Shown: positions 47,443-59,190 of the stretch, piece after piece | How positions within the stretch are numbered: position 1 is the first letter of the stretch | Layout: every line of letters starts with the position of its first letter | From: Isoetes taiwanensis | Lineage: Eukaryota > Streptophyta > Lycopodiopsida > Isoetales > Isoetaceae | NCBI GenBank assembly: GCA_021234155.1 | Contig: JAJEKV010000036.1 | Location: 1,124,777-1,188,776 of the forward strand | Direction: 5' to 3' | Length of the DNA: 64,000 nucleotides | The notes under the pieces: model-generated | Database searches by the model: none | What the model was told of the DNA's origin: nothing | Seen by the model: only the letters and a program-made list of their open reading frames with translations | Made by a program: the position numbers and the translations under genes

Positions 47443-47755
47443 TCACGTTATCTCCCTCAGCAACCGTGACTTGGCAAAGGACCAGATCATGCTCCCCTTT
47501 GCATGTTGAATCCGGTCACAAATCTCGGGTGTGACCAGGACATTTAGATTTGACCCCGCAGCAGCAGATATCTCTTCGCGGTTCACCAGACAGTTCTTCA
47601 GAGTAAATGATCCAACCTCCTCTGTCTGCACAGAGGCATCAAAAGTTCGGCGCTCCCTCTTCTTCGATGGGGAGGGCGTACCAGGAGGAGGCTTACGGTA
47701 ACTCCCGCCTTGGATACCTTGACCCTTCCTCCAGTAACCTTCCATGTTGCTGCAG
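47443..47755 (-). CDS. Unrecognised minus-strand exon
   Basis: An open minus-strand frame begins, after a good splice acceptor (tttttctgatctgcag, complement of about 47754-47769), with AACATGGAAGG. It encodes MEGYWRKGQGIQGGSYRKPP, PGTPSPSKKRERRTFDAS, VQTEEVGSFTLKNCLVNREE and a C terminus SFAKSRLLREIT with stop at 47443. The composition is balanced and the tail is not repetitive, which favours a real exon. The upstream exon was not identified. I do not recognise a family. It could be a host gene fragment or the end of a transposon-encoded protein. Confidence 0.4.
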
Positions 47756-47769
47756 ATCAGAAAAAGAAA

Positions 47770-50700
47770 GGTTAGACTGAAACCCTGCACAACTAGATGG
47801 ATTGTAACCCAGAATGGAGATCATCTTGACGACGGAGTTGATCGGAGCTTAACGACAGATTTGGCCAACTGAGTGCGCTCAACTGCTGGGATGACCATAG
47901 AATGCAAGGCCAACACTTTTTATAGCCGAATTTGAGATGATGAGGGCTCTGACTCCATTTGTGCAAGGCATTACAAACCGTAACCCTTTCAAATCATCTG
48001 CAGGAAGCCGATTTAGGGGTAGACAAAACGTTTGGATGAGATATTCTTTTGGAAAAACCTCGAGATAGGGCCAAATTGGGTCACGAATGATGGTCCCTGT
48101 ATCCTCGATGAGTGGCGTTGGGTCATGATGGAGGCTTCGGGCTGCGCGACCACGAGACCCGCGTGAGGCCTAAGAGTGAGGTGCCATCACGACGTGTGTA
48201 GGGTTAGGCACGCGGGACGGACCGTTGGGTAGCAGAATTTAAGCCCAACGAACCCCTAGGATGCCATAATGGCGATTTCTGGACTCCGCCTGCGTGATAG
48301 ATGGCCCTGTAGGGCGCGGCAGGGGGCCGTTGGGGGGGCGAGAGCGGGCCATATTCCTGGCGTTAGTGGTTAGATATACCCGATGGGGGCACTTAGACCC
48401 CCCTAACTTTGGAGGCCCATAACTTGCTAACGGTAGATAATTTAAGCGCAATTTTTTGATAGGCTTATAGGTTATCTGATTAGGTATCCAATGATACCTG
48501 GATTGATGCAATTGGACAATTTTTTGGCATATTAATGGGTGCGCGCCTCTTATCTGCGCGAAACATGGCAATCATACCCTAGATCTTGAAATTTATCAAG
48601 ATCTCACTATTCACAGCCGCCGTGGCTAAAATTCATGATATCCGGCAATCACAAATTATCACGATAATTCCATCATCCATGCCTTGCTCGGCTAATCGTT
48701 ACGTCTTTCTATTGCTCTAGTTCGACAACCCCAAATCCAAGTTTTTTTTGCCATGGAGCGTCGCTTTTTCAAGGAACTTAAGTTTTTATAGTTAGAAGCA
48801 ATGAATAGGTATACGTATTGATGCCGAAAATGTTAAACTTACTAGTTTACTATGAAAAACACAAGAGAGTGATATGCCCCGCAACAGACGGACACGTTTA
48901 TTCTATGAATATGATATACATATCTTATCTTTTAAAATGGTATTGTGTTGGTTTCTGTGCAGGAACGCCGCAAGTAACGCCGCATGCGGCGTTCCCTCTT
49001 CTGCTTGCGGGACTTTTATTCAAGCGGGACTTTTCCTGGTACGGGATGGGTTCAAATTTTATGTTGGAATGGGTGCCCGCCATTAGCCGCAACTCAGTGA
49101 TCTACTATAGCTGAAAATGTTGAATGCCTGGATCGCGGCCATTGCTGTTCTTTTCTGCTTAACGGTGATGATGGGCTTAGGATGCACTTTTGCAAGCTTT
49201 GAAGATTATGAATCCAAATCCAACAGACGCTGAGTTTTTGTATGAACGTTTTTAGCTTTGGGGTAGTATTCGATTTGCTTTACTTCCAGTTTCAAAAACA
49301 TATGTCTTCTAAGCTGATATCAAATCTGCAGGTCATTCGAAGTTTAGAAGGTTTGTTTTGTGGAGAGTTTGCTTCCAGGTACGAATCCTTTGCAGGCTTT
49401 ATGTTTTGAAGGAGCAAAAGCAGGGTATATTGCAAGTTATGATTATGGAGTCTTGCCGACATAATGTAAATACTTTGGTGCCTTATCCTTCACTTCTCGG
49501 TAGATGCGATTGCGTCAGACCTGGAGGAGCCGCCATGGTCCTGTTTTAGATCCACTTGAAAAGCTTATTTCTTGCCCTTTGATCGAGAATTGTTCCTCCA
49601 AATCTATTTCCTCTCATTGTGAGCTTAGAAAATTTTATGTTTAACGTTTTTTTTTCGTAGTCATGTACCTTGCATAGAGTTTCTTTTAGTATGTTTTCCT
49701 TTGCTTAATATGACGCTGCAATTATGACGGCAGATATCTCATGCTTCATTCTGCCATGCCTAAAAACCAGGCAGAATCTGTACAGAACTTTAGCAGAAGA
49801 CTTACCTTGTAAGTCAGGTCTGAGGATATCGCACCTGGCTGGATATGTTTTGCAAGATTTGGGAACATAGTAGAGGTATACCAAATCTTAACAAGCTTCC
49901 ATCTAGAAATATACAGTCTAAAAATTCAATGAGCAGGATATACCCAGCATGGTGCACTTTAGACACTTTTGCAGCAGCAGTTTAGAGATCTAGAAGGTCC
50001 TTTGCAGAGGTACGCTGAACAAGTGCAACCTCCTACTTTGTACAGATTATCCATTTAGAATTTTGAAGCTTATAACCCTCTGCACTTATGGATCTTTAAT
50101 TTTAAGAGAAATCATTGGTGAAAGCAAGGCCTTGAGCTTACAATAACAGGTAAACCCTTCTATTTGACCATTTGTACATGTGCTCTGCTACCATGAGAAT
50201 ATTCCTGACATTTATTTATGACAAATGTGGTGCTACAGGTCTGAGCATGGCTTACTTCACAAGTCTTAATTTTAAAATGACATGGTATGACACATTTTCT
50301 TTTCTGAAAAAAAAATAGATAACCTCATCATATGGACGTTTTTCGGTGCAGGCTTCTTGCAGGAAAAGCTTGGGTCATGCAATGGGAAAAGCTTTCTGGC
50401 TGTTGATTGTAATAGGTAACCCATGTTCAGCTCATTACTGCTACCAAGGCATTTTGTTCCTGCACCCTAGTATGAGGACGAACCAATGCCCATATTTTTG
50501 TCTGTTTGTATGGAATTGCCTAGAGCCTTTTCAGTCCTTAATGCCAAGGTTATTGATTTTGCAGTTAGGCTTGGCTTGGCATTGCAATGTGAAATTGCAT
50601 TGAAATCCAAATTTGAATAAGACCAATCTTTTTATGTTGATCTTTCAAGGCTACCAGATTTCGTAGTTTGATTTGCTTCATTCATGGAAAGGCCCAAGGC

Positions 50701-51265
50701 AAAGGGGTTCATGATGCACAGATCATACCAAAAGATGCTATCAAGTCTCGAAGAGATAGGGCAGGCACAAATGGACGATGTTATCTTTTTATAGGTAGCG
50801 AAGCTAAAACTTGCATTCCTGGTCTACATTTTGAGAAAGGATAGAGTTACTGGTAAGATATTCATTTTGTTTTTGGATCTCTTTAGACTTTCTTGCTTTA
50901 TGTATTTGCAACATTATCACCATTCTTAGGAGCAATTCTCAACCTGACATATTATTGGTTCCATATAATTGCACTTGCCCCACTGGCCTCAAAAAGCAGA
51001 TAAGTATTTGTGATGTTCATTCTAAACATCATATAATCAATCAAATATGTTATGATATACATGATCCTTTCCATGTCGTATCTGCTCAACTGATGCTCTA
51101 GATGCTGATGCTTTAGATACTATTAGTCCAAATAGTATGGATATATCCTCATGATGATCTGAAAAGGACACGTTGTGAATTTATTCTTGGTCTTTTGTGG
51201 GAATTTTGGAGCACTTTTATAGGGGAGCACTTTAATGGGAAGTGGTTATTTGCACACAAATTGAT
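47770..51265. other. Long gene-free stretch
   Basis: No supported gene. It contains a GC-rich segment at about 48120-48410 and an 18-bp perfect palindrome (AACGCCGCATGCGGCGTT, 48976-48993). Its 49900-50040 section has words (acagtctaaaaattc, cagcagtttagagatctaga) resembling 13070-13430, suggesting a shared decayed repeat family. Confidence 0.4.
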
Positions 51266-53632
51266 TTCAGTAGCAGATGTTTGTAGCAATCATGTAGAGG
51301 CGTACTGTCTTAAGTATGGACTTTTTATATCAAATTGCAAAGACAGCAACATTGGTATCAAATTGCAAAGGCAGATGCTCCAACAATGGGAACATTGAGA
51401 GAGTGTGTGTGCCAAATTCTGTTCTGAGTTGAACAAGTGTAAATTATCTCTTATTGAATATTGCACTGAGTTGCAGCATTTTTTTAATCTTATTTGTCAC
51501 TTTGATCTTCATCTTTAATATAAATTGTGACCTTGGCCATGCTACAAAATACTCACAGGGTCAATTGTAACATTGATTTACTGTTATAAACAGTGAATTG
51601 GAATTCTGTTTGAGCTAAAGATTTTGCAACGATGTTTTAATTTTTTTTTTAGAAGTTTAGAACATGATTATGATGAGTATGGATTGAGTATATGCAACGC
51701 CATGCTTACGCCGATTGTCACATCTGGTATGTTCGGTTATTGTGGTTATTGTTATTCTGTAAGCTATAAAATTGCTTGGAGTGTCATTTTAATGTAATTA
51801 TTAATCAACTATGATTTTGCCAATGCAAAGGTATGTACTTGAGAAAATTAGTAATTACATGCAATTCTGTTTATGACTATCTTTGCAAAATGAAATGTTA
51901 TTTGAAAGAAATACTAGCACCAAGCATCAATTCGGTATAGTTGGTCATGCAATGTAGTAAATTGACTATAATGCTATATATAACCCTTTCTTAGAAAACC
52001 CATGATTGGATTAATACATATTATACAATTATACGAAACAATATATGAATACAAACATTGATGTTGCCGGTCATTGTTTATATGTGACACCTCATATATA
52101 ATTGTATGACAATAGATGATCCAAGCAGTGACACACGATTGAGATCAAGATACCCTTCAGGATGTTTATCAAACTTTGTGTTATATGATGGATAGCAGGT
52201 GATCAATCTGAATATCAATCTTATGTTGAAGGTCCGTATAAGCACACAACTCCTACTTATGCATGGCAATGCCTGGCACACGTCTACCAATCTACAAATT
52301 ATATGGTCATAAGGAGAGTCATAGCTATGACAAACTTTTTTTATTGTGGTCTTCTGTGCCTAATTAGATGAGGAATTTTGACTGCTAATTGTCGCTCACA
52401 AGGAGCAATTGTATTATTAATGTTGATGTCTTTTTTCAGAAGTTATTTATCTACAAGTAGGAAACCATGTATCATTTAGTCACAAGTTCAATGACTTTAA
52501 CAAGTTTGGAATTTTAGGAGTTGAAATAGAGAAAGTATTGCTCCGTTCCCACTAAAAATATGTTTGATTAGAGTTATTTATGATCAGCTTCAAGAATGAG
52601 GCGACAAAAACAAGAAGAATCTTTAATTTGTTATTCAATGGGCACTAATTTAATTAGGGAACTTAAATATCAACTGGAGTGAAATGCTTCTGTGCAAGTT
52701 TGACGTTATCAAAACATCAAAGGATTAATGACAACCAAATTGTATATGTGCATGCTACACGTGTTTGATAAATCACACATTTAGGTTGTTGGATTTATTG
52801 TTACATGTTTAGGACTTAGGGGTTTAGGGATGGATTTACCATATCATGAATTTGAAGAACTTAGCAGATGTAACATGCAACCATGCAATGCTATCAACTA
52901 TATCCGCATCATAAACTTAGGGTTTATGATTTGGACTTTATGATTTGTGTGTTTGGATAGGATATCATGACTATTACATCAAGTAAAATTTATAATCTTT
53001 TAAAAATTGAATTGAATTGAATTGAATTGAATTGAATGTATCGTCCACAAAGACCAATAGACCTATGGGACCTAATCAAAGAGCACAACACTGTCAAGAT
53101 ACCAAATGTAAAATATAGCAAATGGAGATATTAGATTAATGTGTTGGATCTACATGCCAATCACAATAAAAACTGATGCCCAAAGTGTTTTATAGAGTTG
53201 AGCGTCTAAGGTCTATAGTTAGAGTTTATTATTTTACGGGTCAAGGGAATTATCATTTTATAAATTCTGAAGAACTCTGAGGATGTAACATGCAACTTAT
53301 AGATGAAGCATGCAATCTTATCAACCATGGCATCCATATGTAGGGTTTTAGAGCTTGATTAAGGCATGCTTTAATAAAGCAGTGCATCCTTTGATTATGG
53401 CAGACCAAGTAGGATGGTAGCACTCCTATATTGCAATATCTAATAGCAGGATGCACATTACCCTCTAATTGCAATTGTATTAGATCTGGAATCTTCACAT
53501 CAAGCTGAGAGATGTTCCTAAAGTTCTTTCAATAGGTTCTTCATGATGCAGATCCCTTGAGGCTGATGAACATAAACTCTATAGTTTTAGATTGCACAAA
53601 AAATGTTTTCTATTTGTGTGTACATCATTGAT
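51266..53632. repeat. Tandem segmental duplication, first unit (about 2.37 kb)
   Basis: It starts ttgatttcagtagcagatgt and ends ttctatttgtgtgtacatc. The second unit begins at 53633 with the same ttgatttcagtagcagatgt and ends near 59728 with ttctatttgtatgtacatc. Matching blocks: 51267-51399 with 53634-53766, 51400-51726 with about 58396-58722, and 53088-53632 with 59191-59728. No gene is recognised in this unit. Confidence 0.85.
53007..53090 (-). mobile_element. Very short LINE 3'-end fragment with ATTGA tail
   Basis: Reading the minus strand, a 3' UTR end (ggtcccataggtctattggt, then ctttgtggacgata) is followed by TCAAT repeats (complement of 53007-53036). The same UTR words occur at 7089-7123 and 57957-57985, so it is the same LINE family with a different tail unit. 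Confidence 0.65.
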
Positions 53633-53766
53633 TTCAGTAGCAGATGTTTGTAGCAATCATGTAGAGGCGTACTGTCTTAAGTATGGACTTTTTATATCAA
53701 ATTGCAAAGACAACAACATTGGTATCAAATTGCAAAGGCAGATGCTCCAACAATGGGAACATTGAG

Positions 53767-56700
53767 TGTAGTTGTCCATGAGTATACAAAGGCAACCACA
53801 AAAAGGGGGAAGATGCCTGAAGACAAGCTTCCCAATCAAATGTAATCACCTGCTGGACTACCTTCCATGCCCGAAGCAAGCCTTTCAGTACTGGAGAAGC
53901 ATGTGAATAAGCTTTCAATGGATATAACAATGCCCAAGGGAGCTCAATTCTCACACCTCGCTTATGAAAAACCATACACTTCTTCACTGATTGTTTAAGT
54001 AACTTCATACCTGGTGATGCACAATCATCTTTCAACAAACTGAACAATAGCTTAGAAGCTAAGACCTTACCCTGTAAAGAAAGATCCAACATACCAAGTC
54101 CTCCTTGTTGTTTAAACAACATACATTTCTTCCACGCCACCTTCCATCGATGCCTCCTTTATCAGTACACCAGACAAAATCTCTTACAATCTTTTTTATC
54201 TCTGCAAACTTAGAAGCTGGAGCCAATAGAACCGAAACCAAATAAATATGTGTATTGTTCAATACTGACTTAGCTACTTGAATTCTACCTGCCAAGGATA
54301 ACTTTGAGCCTCTCCACCAAATCAGATGCCTTTGTAAATTTAAGATAATTTCATCCCATGCTTCATTCATGTCAATATCTAGACCAAAAGGGACTCCCGA
54401 AGCTTTGTCTTTGCGAGAGGTACAACCACCTTCCAGGCATACTCATATAAAAAATGCGGAACTGCTTCCTTCCCCACCCATAAAGCACTACACTTAGCCC
54501 AATTAAGGAGACAACCAGATGCAATTGAAAATATATCCAAAAGCTTTTTTATTATCTGCACATTATTCTCTTCACCATCCACTAGCAAGAAGGTATCGTC
54601 TACAAACTGAGTAACCAAAACCTGGTCACCTTACCAATAATAATCCCTTTACCAAACCATCCTTTTCAGCCTCATGCAATAGTTGCGAAAGTCCTTCTGC
54701 CACTATAGTAAACAAAAAAGGAGCTAAAGGGCAACCTTGCCTTATTCCACGTTCAATTGGAAAAAGCACCAAGGGTTCTCCATGATACAGTACTAACCCC
54801 TTAGCAGAAATCAACATTTTATGCATCATAGAGCAGAAACCAGGCCCAAATCCCAATTTCAAAAGCATGGCATCCAAGAAAGTCCACTTCACACTATCAT
54901 AAGCTTTAGCAAAATCCAATTTTAAATATAGAAGATTTTGACCCGAACATTGGGCCCAATGAACTCCCTCATATGCTGCCACTATATTATGAAAAATTTG
55001 CCGACCTGGAAGAAAGCCTGACTGAGCCGCATCTATTCTCAATCCCAAAACCGGTTTAAGTCTTTCACAGATAGGCTTTTGCAATAATTTTATAGATAGT
55101 AGATAGAAGAGTTATTGGGCGCCAATCATGAATGCTCACAGGTTCTTTCACTTTAGGAATAAGAGAAATCAAACCCGTATTCAAAATCCTATCAAATTGA
55201 TGTGAAGTACACAAATCTTTGTATGCCTCCATAATGCTTACTGACGTCCATTCCCAATACCTTTTAAAAAATTCTACAGGAATACCATCCATACCTGGGC
55301 ATTTATCTGAAGCCAACTCAAATGTTGCTTGCTTCATGAATTCGCATTACAGACAAGATGGTGCCTCTAACAATTGAGATTCCTCTTGTGAAAGAATTGC
55401 ATGAACCTTAGAAAGCACAATATCCTGCATTACATCTTCATGAGGCAAATGTTTGACCTTAAAAAAAGTTTCAAAGTATTGAGTAAGGGACTGTTTAATC
55501 TCATTTGGCTCTGTCATTACCCTCCCATCCGGCATAGATAGAGAGTGCATAGTAGCTGCATACCTCTTCTGCTTTGAAGCTCTAAAAAACAGCTTATTAC
55601 AACGATCTCCATCTTTCAGCCAGGTTAATCCAGATTTAACACGTGCTGATTGAATTTGGGCCACTTCAAGACCACGAATAGCATCAATAACCTGTTGCAA
55701 TCTAAAAGAGTCTGTACCAACTTTCTTAAGCTCCTCTAATTCAGGGTAAAAGCATGTTAGGGTGTACCACTTTTGGAACCTGCAAAAGTACATACACTAG
55801 GTACTTCAGAACTGGGTACTTTCTCATTTTTCTTTTCATTAAAACTAATACAAAAATCCAAAATAAAAGTCAAGGACATGGTAATATTCAAAGTTAAGAT
55901 AAAGATAATGCTACGGAGACCAATATATATATAAAAAGTTCTAAGACATACCTTATATTGAGATATTATACAGGTACCCAGTACCCAGTCCTGGCTACCT
56001 TTTTAGGTACCTTTTTAGTCACTAAATAATACTTTTTAAGGGACACCCTAACATGCTTTTATCCTTCAGCATATAACTTACTCAAGGTCTCTTTTTCTTC
56101 ACGAACTCGTTGCGCTCCCCACATTTTCGCAAAAATCTTGACATTTGCCAAAGCCTCAACAATACGTCGCATACCATGTTGTTGAGATGAAGCCTTTTGC
56201 CAAGCCTCCTGACATCCTACTTCAAACTCCTCATTAGGCAACCATCTAGTATTCAATTTAAATACCATTTTTCTCTTTTGTCTACTATGAGTAAGTTCAC
56301 GATTTTCAAGAATTTGAGGATTATGGTCCGAGACTGCTTGTGCCAAATAATTAAGCCTCCATAACCGTGGACATATATCACAAAGCACACTATTTGCATA
56401 CATTCGATCATGACGAGCCTGTGACAATCCTGGGCCAACCCAATTATTAGTCCAAGTAAAAGATGAATCTCCATCAACTTCCATAAACCCATGTTGAAAG
56501 AGTAACTTCTGCCACTGCTGCCGTTCAAAGCCACTTACAATCTGTCCACCACCTAATCTATCTTGTGCTGATTCGACCATATTGAAATCCCCTACTAGAA
56601 GCCAAGCCACATTTTCTCCCCATTTTGGTATTTTATTACATAAAGAAGCCCATAAAGTTGCTCTTTTTCTAGGAATATTAGATGCATATACATTAATGAT

Positions 56701-57093
56701 ACCACATTCTTGAAGTCCTTGCTTCCATTTAATAACTGTCCACCTTCCAAATTTATCTTTTGCTGTAAATGTGACATGAACATCCATACTCCAGGCTATC
56801 ATTGTACCACCCCGAGCCTTGCCTGAAGTACTTATTAGAGCAGAAGTTTGCTTCCCAAACAAATTCATCATTGGAACGACCCTGCCTCTATCACATTTAT
56901 GCTCTTGAATACATAAAATATCTGGATTAATGTGCTTAATTAAATTAGCCAACCTCTGCCGTTTTTGGGGAGATGAACGTGCACCTCTCACATTCCAGGA
57001 CATAATCTTAAGCACTCCCAAGCAAGGTGGAGGAGAGCAGGTATTATTTCTATTGAACAGTGGTATTTTGGTATTGACATTGCTCCTTGGCAA
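53767..57093 (-). pseudogene. Inverted segment: LINE endonuclease and reverse transcriptase
   Basis: On the minus strand the endonuclease runs from LKIMSWNVRG (about 57006) through IQEHKC, KARGGTMIAW, INVYASN, LLVGDFNM, SFTWTN and SDHNP. After the 321-bp element at 55744-56064, RT follows: SDKCPGMDGIPVEFFK, LIPKV, WRPITLL, SGFLPGRQI, DFAKAYDSV, GIRQGCPLAPFLF and catalytic FVDD. The segment ends at 53767 in LWLPLYTHGQLH. Frameshifts lie near 55345, 55075, 54622 and 54370. Confidence 0.85.
55744..56064 (-). mobile_element. 321-bp inverted-repeat element, copy 2
   Basis: It has the same 321-bp length and termini as copy 1. In LINE sense it begins GGATAAAAGCATGTTAGGG and ends with the complement of GGGTAAAAGCATGTTAGGG. 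TTCA is duplicated on both sides (55740-55743 and 56065-56068). Excision of the element and one TTCA restores TAT-GCT-GAA-TTA-GAG-GAG (YAELEE) in the LINE frame. The interior shares GGTTCCAAAAGTGGTACACC and GTACCCAGT words with copy 1 but is otherwise diverged. Confidence 0.85.
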
Positions 57094-57909
57094 TGGTTTC
57101 AGGAGAAATATGGGTTGTTGGATAAAGATATCAGTATATGGGCTTATGTAGCAAGTGCTCTTCCTTTAATTAAGAAGGTTGGTGACCAGAGATGCTGGAA
57201 CTTTGTTCAAGGTATTAAAGAAGGCAAGAAGCTAGTAAGTTCATGCTACAGATTGCTTACATCCTCAAGTACTTTATCACCTTCTCGAAAATGGCACTTA
57301 CAGACTTTGCCTTCTCAATGGCAATCCATCTGGAACCTTGTTTGGTCTAAATATAATCCTCCAAAGGTAAATGTTTTACTTTGGCAGGTGATTCATCGCT
57401 CTTTGAGAGTTAATGAGATGGTTCATCGCTTTAAGCCGGGAGTAAGCCCACTTTGCCCAATGTGTGAGCGGTGCATTGAAACATTGGAGCATTGTTTATA
57501 TTTGTGTGCAGAGCTGAGTAGTCTTAGGTCCTGGTTGCATTCTCTTTTTGGAGTATCTTTGGATAGTCAGCACTTTCTTTTGAGTATTTATCCAAATCAG
57601 TGGACTGCTTCTAAAAGGATTGCATTTCACATGGCAAAGTCTTGGCTAATATGGAGTGTATGGAAGCGAAGGCGAAGAAAGGTCTTTTATGATAAGCATA
57701 TTTCTTCTCAGGTGGTACTTCAAGAAATTCGTAAGAAGTTGTATAATTGCTTTCAGATCTCCAATTGGCCTGATCGTATTAAATTTCCAATATGGAGTGA
57801 TCATCTAAAAGTGATTGATGCTTCAGGGATATTTCTTACTTCTTGAAGTACTTTGTAATCTTTTGAGTGTATAATATGAAGTAAAACACGTTCTTCAAAA
57901 AAAAAAAAA
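57040..57909 (+). pseudogene. Sense segment: LINE ORF2 C terminus with zf-RVT domain and poly-A tail
   Basis: The frame reads IEQWYFGIDIAPWQWFQEKY, then WNLVWSKYNPPKVNVLLWQV and the zinc-knuckle-like CPMCERCIETLEHCLYLC. It ends at TGA 57844-57846, with poly-A at about 57898-57909. It continues where the inverted segment breaks off, so both are parts of one LINE. The exact junction near 57030-57050 is uncertain. Confidence 0.8.
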
Positions 57910-57925
57910 CAATGGGAACATTGAG

Positions 57926-58394
57926 AATAGAATAGAATAGAATAGTTTTTTTATCGTCCACTGAGACCAATCGGCCTATGGGACCCAGAAGGAGCGCAGC
58001 AAACTTATTACTGTCCGGGTTAAAAAACCCCCACCCCGAAGGGTTTTCGAGGGAAAAACCGTGGCAGTAATAAGAATGCTGTCAAACTGTACAAGTATAC
58101 ATCATCATGAAATAAATGTGTATGTACATGTCAAGTGCGTGCTCGAGGACATAGCTGATCTCGCATGTCCATGACCTCCTGAAGGTATGATCCTAGCATC
58201 CGTACAGATGCCGTGCTCAATGTCACATGTAGCGGCTGGCCAGGCCTGACCAACTCAGCATAGCGCGTCCGGATTTGATCATATGCTGGGCAACTTTGAA
58301 GGGTATGAGATTCATCCTCAATGACTCCCATTTGGCAGCATTGACAGAGCCTGTCCTGACGTGGCTCACCAATCCATCTGCCTGTCTCAATTCG
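57926..58394 (-). mobile_element. 5'-truncated copy of the pentanucleotide-tailed LINE family
   Basis: On the minus strand it encodes LRIETGRWIGEPRQDRLCQC, then GVIEDESHTLQSCPAY (a CCHC-like knuckle), STASVRMLGSYLQEVMDMRD and a stop at 58131. The 3' UTR carries the conserved CCCTCGAAAACCCTTCGGGG hairpin and a CTATT repeat tail (complement of 57926-57946). It is inserted directly after the right target duplication of the twin-primed LINE. Confidence 0.8.
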
Positions 58395-58724
58395 AAGAGT
58401 GTGTGCCAAATTCTGTTCTGAGTTGAACAAGTGTAAATTATCTCTTATTGAATATTGCACTGAGTTGCAGCATTTTTTTAATCCTATTTGTCACTTTGAT
58501 CTTCATCTTTAATATAAATTGTGACCTTGGCCATGCTACAAAATACTCACAGGGTCAATTGTAACATTGATTTACTGTTATAAACAGTGAATTGGAATTC
58601 TGTTTGAGCTAAAGATTTTACAACGATGTTTTAATTTTTTTTTTTAGAAGTTTAGAACATGATTATGATGAGTATGGATTGAGTATACGCAACGCCATGC
58701 TTGCGCCAATTGTAACATCTGGTA

Positions 58725-59190
58725 CAAGGTGGTTAAAAAACCCGTTTTTTATTCATAAAAATCTTCTATAAAAATCCGTACGTACTCTAAAAGATTTTTA
58801 TGGAATGGGATAGCAAAAAAAAAAAAAAAAAAAAAAAGCCCCTAATTTTTTTTGTGCACATTAAGGTTTAGGGTTTGAATGTTTAGAATTAAGGTTTACA
58901 GGGGTTAGAATGTTTAGGTTTAGGGTTAGAATGTTTAAATTTAGGGTTAGACTGTTTAGGCTTACATTGTGTACACTTAGGTTTAGGTTTAGAATGTTGA
59001 GAATTTAGGATTACAGGTTTAGAATTTAGGTTTAGGGTTAGAATTGAAGGCTTACAGGTTTAGAATTTCATATTGTAATGCTATATTGTAATTTCTATAA
59101 AATTTGTATTCTAAGGATTTTTATATTTTTTTAAAAAACCTTTAAAAAATCTTTGCATACGGATTTTTAAGGTACGGATTTCTAAGTACT
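58725..59190. mobile_element. AT-rich element related to the 2.1-kb hAT-like element
   Basis: The left end CAAGGTGGTTAAAAAACCCG, then TTTTTTATTCATAAAA, parallels CAATGTTGTTAAAAAACGCG at 22709. Both then show aaaaatccgtacgta. The right part (ttaaaaaacctttaaaaaat / acggattt) parallels 24738-24785. The right boundary is unclear and no target duplication was found. Its middle is telomere-like. Confidence 0.6.
58858..59075 (+). repeat. Degenerate TTTAGGG (plant telomere-type) repeat tract
   Basis: There are many partial words aaggtttagggttt, gtttaggtttagggttag and ttagggttagaatgt, broken by ATGTTTAGAAT spacers. This is not a canonical telomere array. A shorter relative occurs at 22843-22857. Confidence 0.6.

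Larger units (their letters stand above)
53767..57909. mobile_element. L1-type LINE with 5' inversion (twin priming)
   Basis: The element is flanked by the 16-bp direct repeat CAATGGGAACATTGAG (53751-53766 and 57910-57925). The left part (53767 to about 57040) is inverted and holds, on the minus strand, endonuclease and RT. The right part (about 57040-57897) is in plus sense and holds the ORF2 C terminus, followed by a poly-A tail. This is the arrangement produced when the second target strand primes internally on the LINE RNA. Confidence 0.9.

Noticed and set aside
58858-59075. Possible true interstitial telomere
   Set aside because: The repeats are highly degenerate and lie within an element that has a relative with similar words elsewhere, so they belong to the element rather than to a chromosome-end relic.
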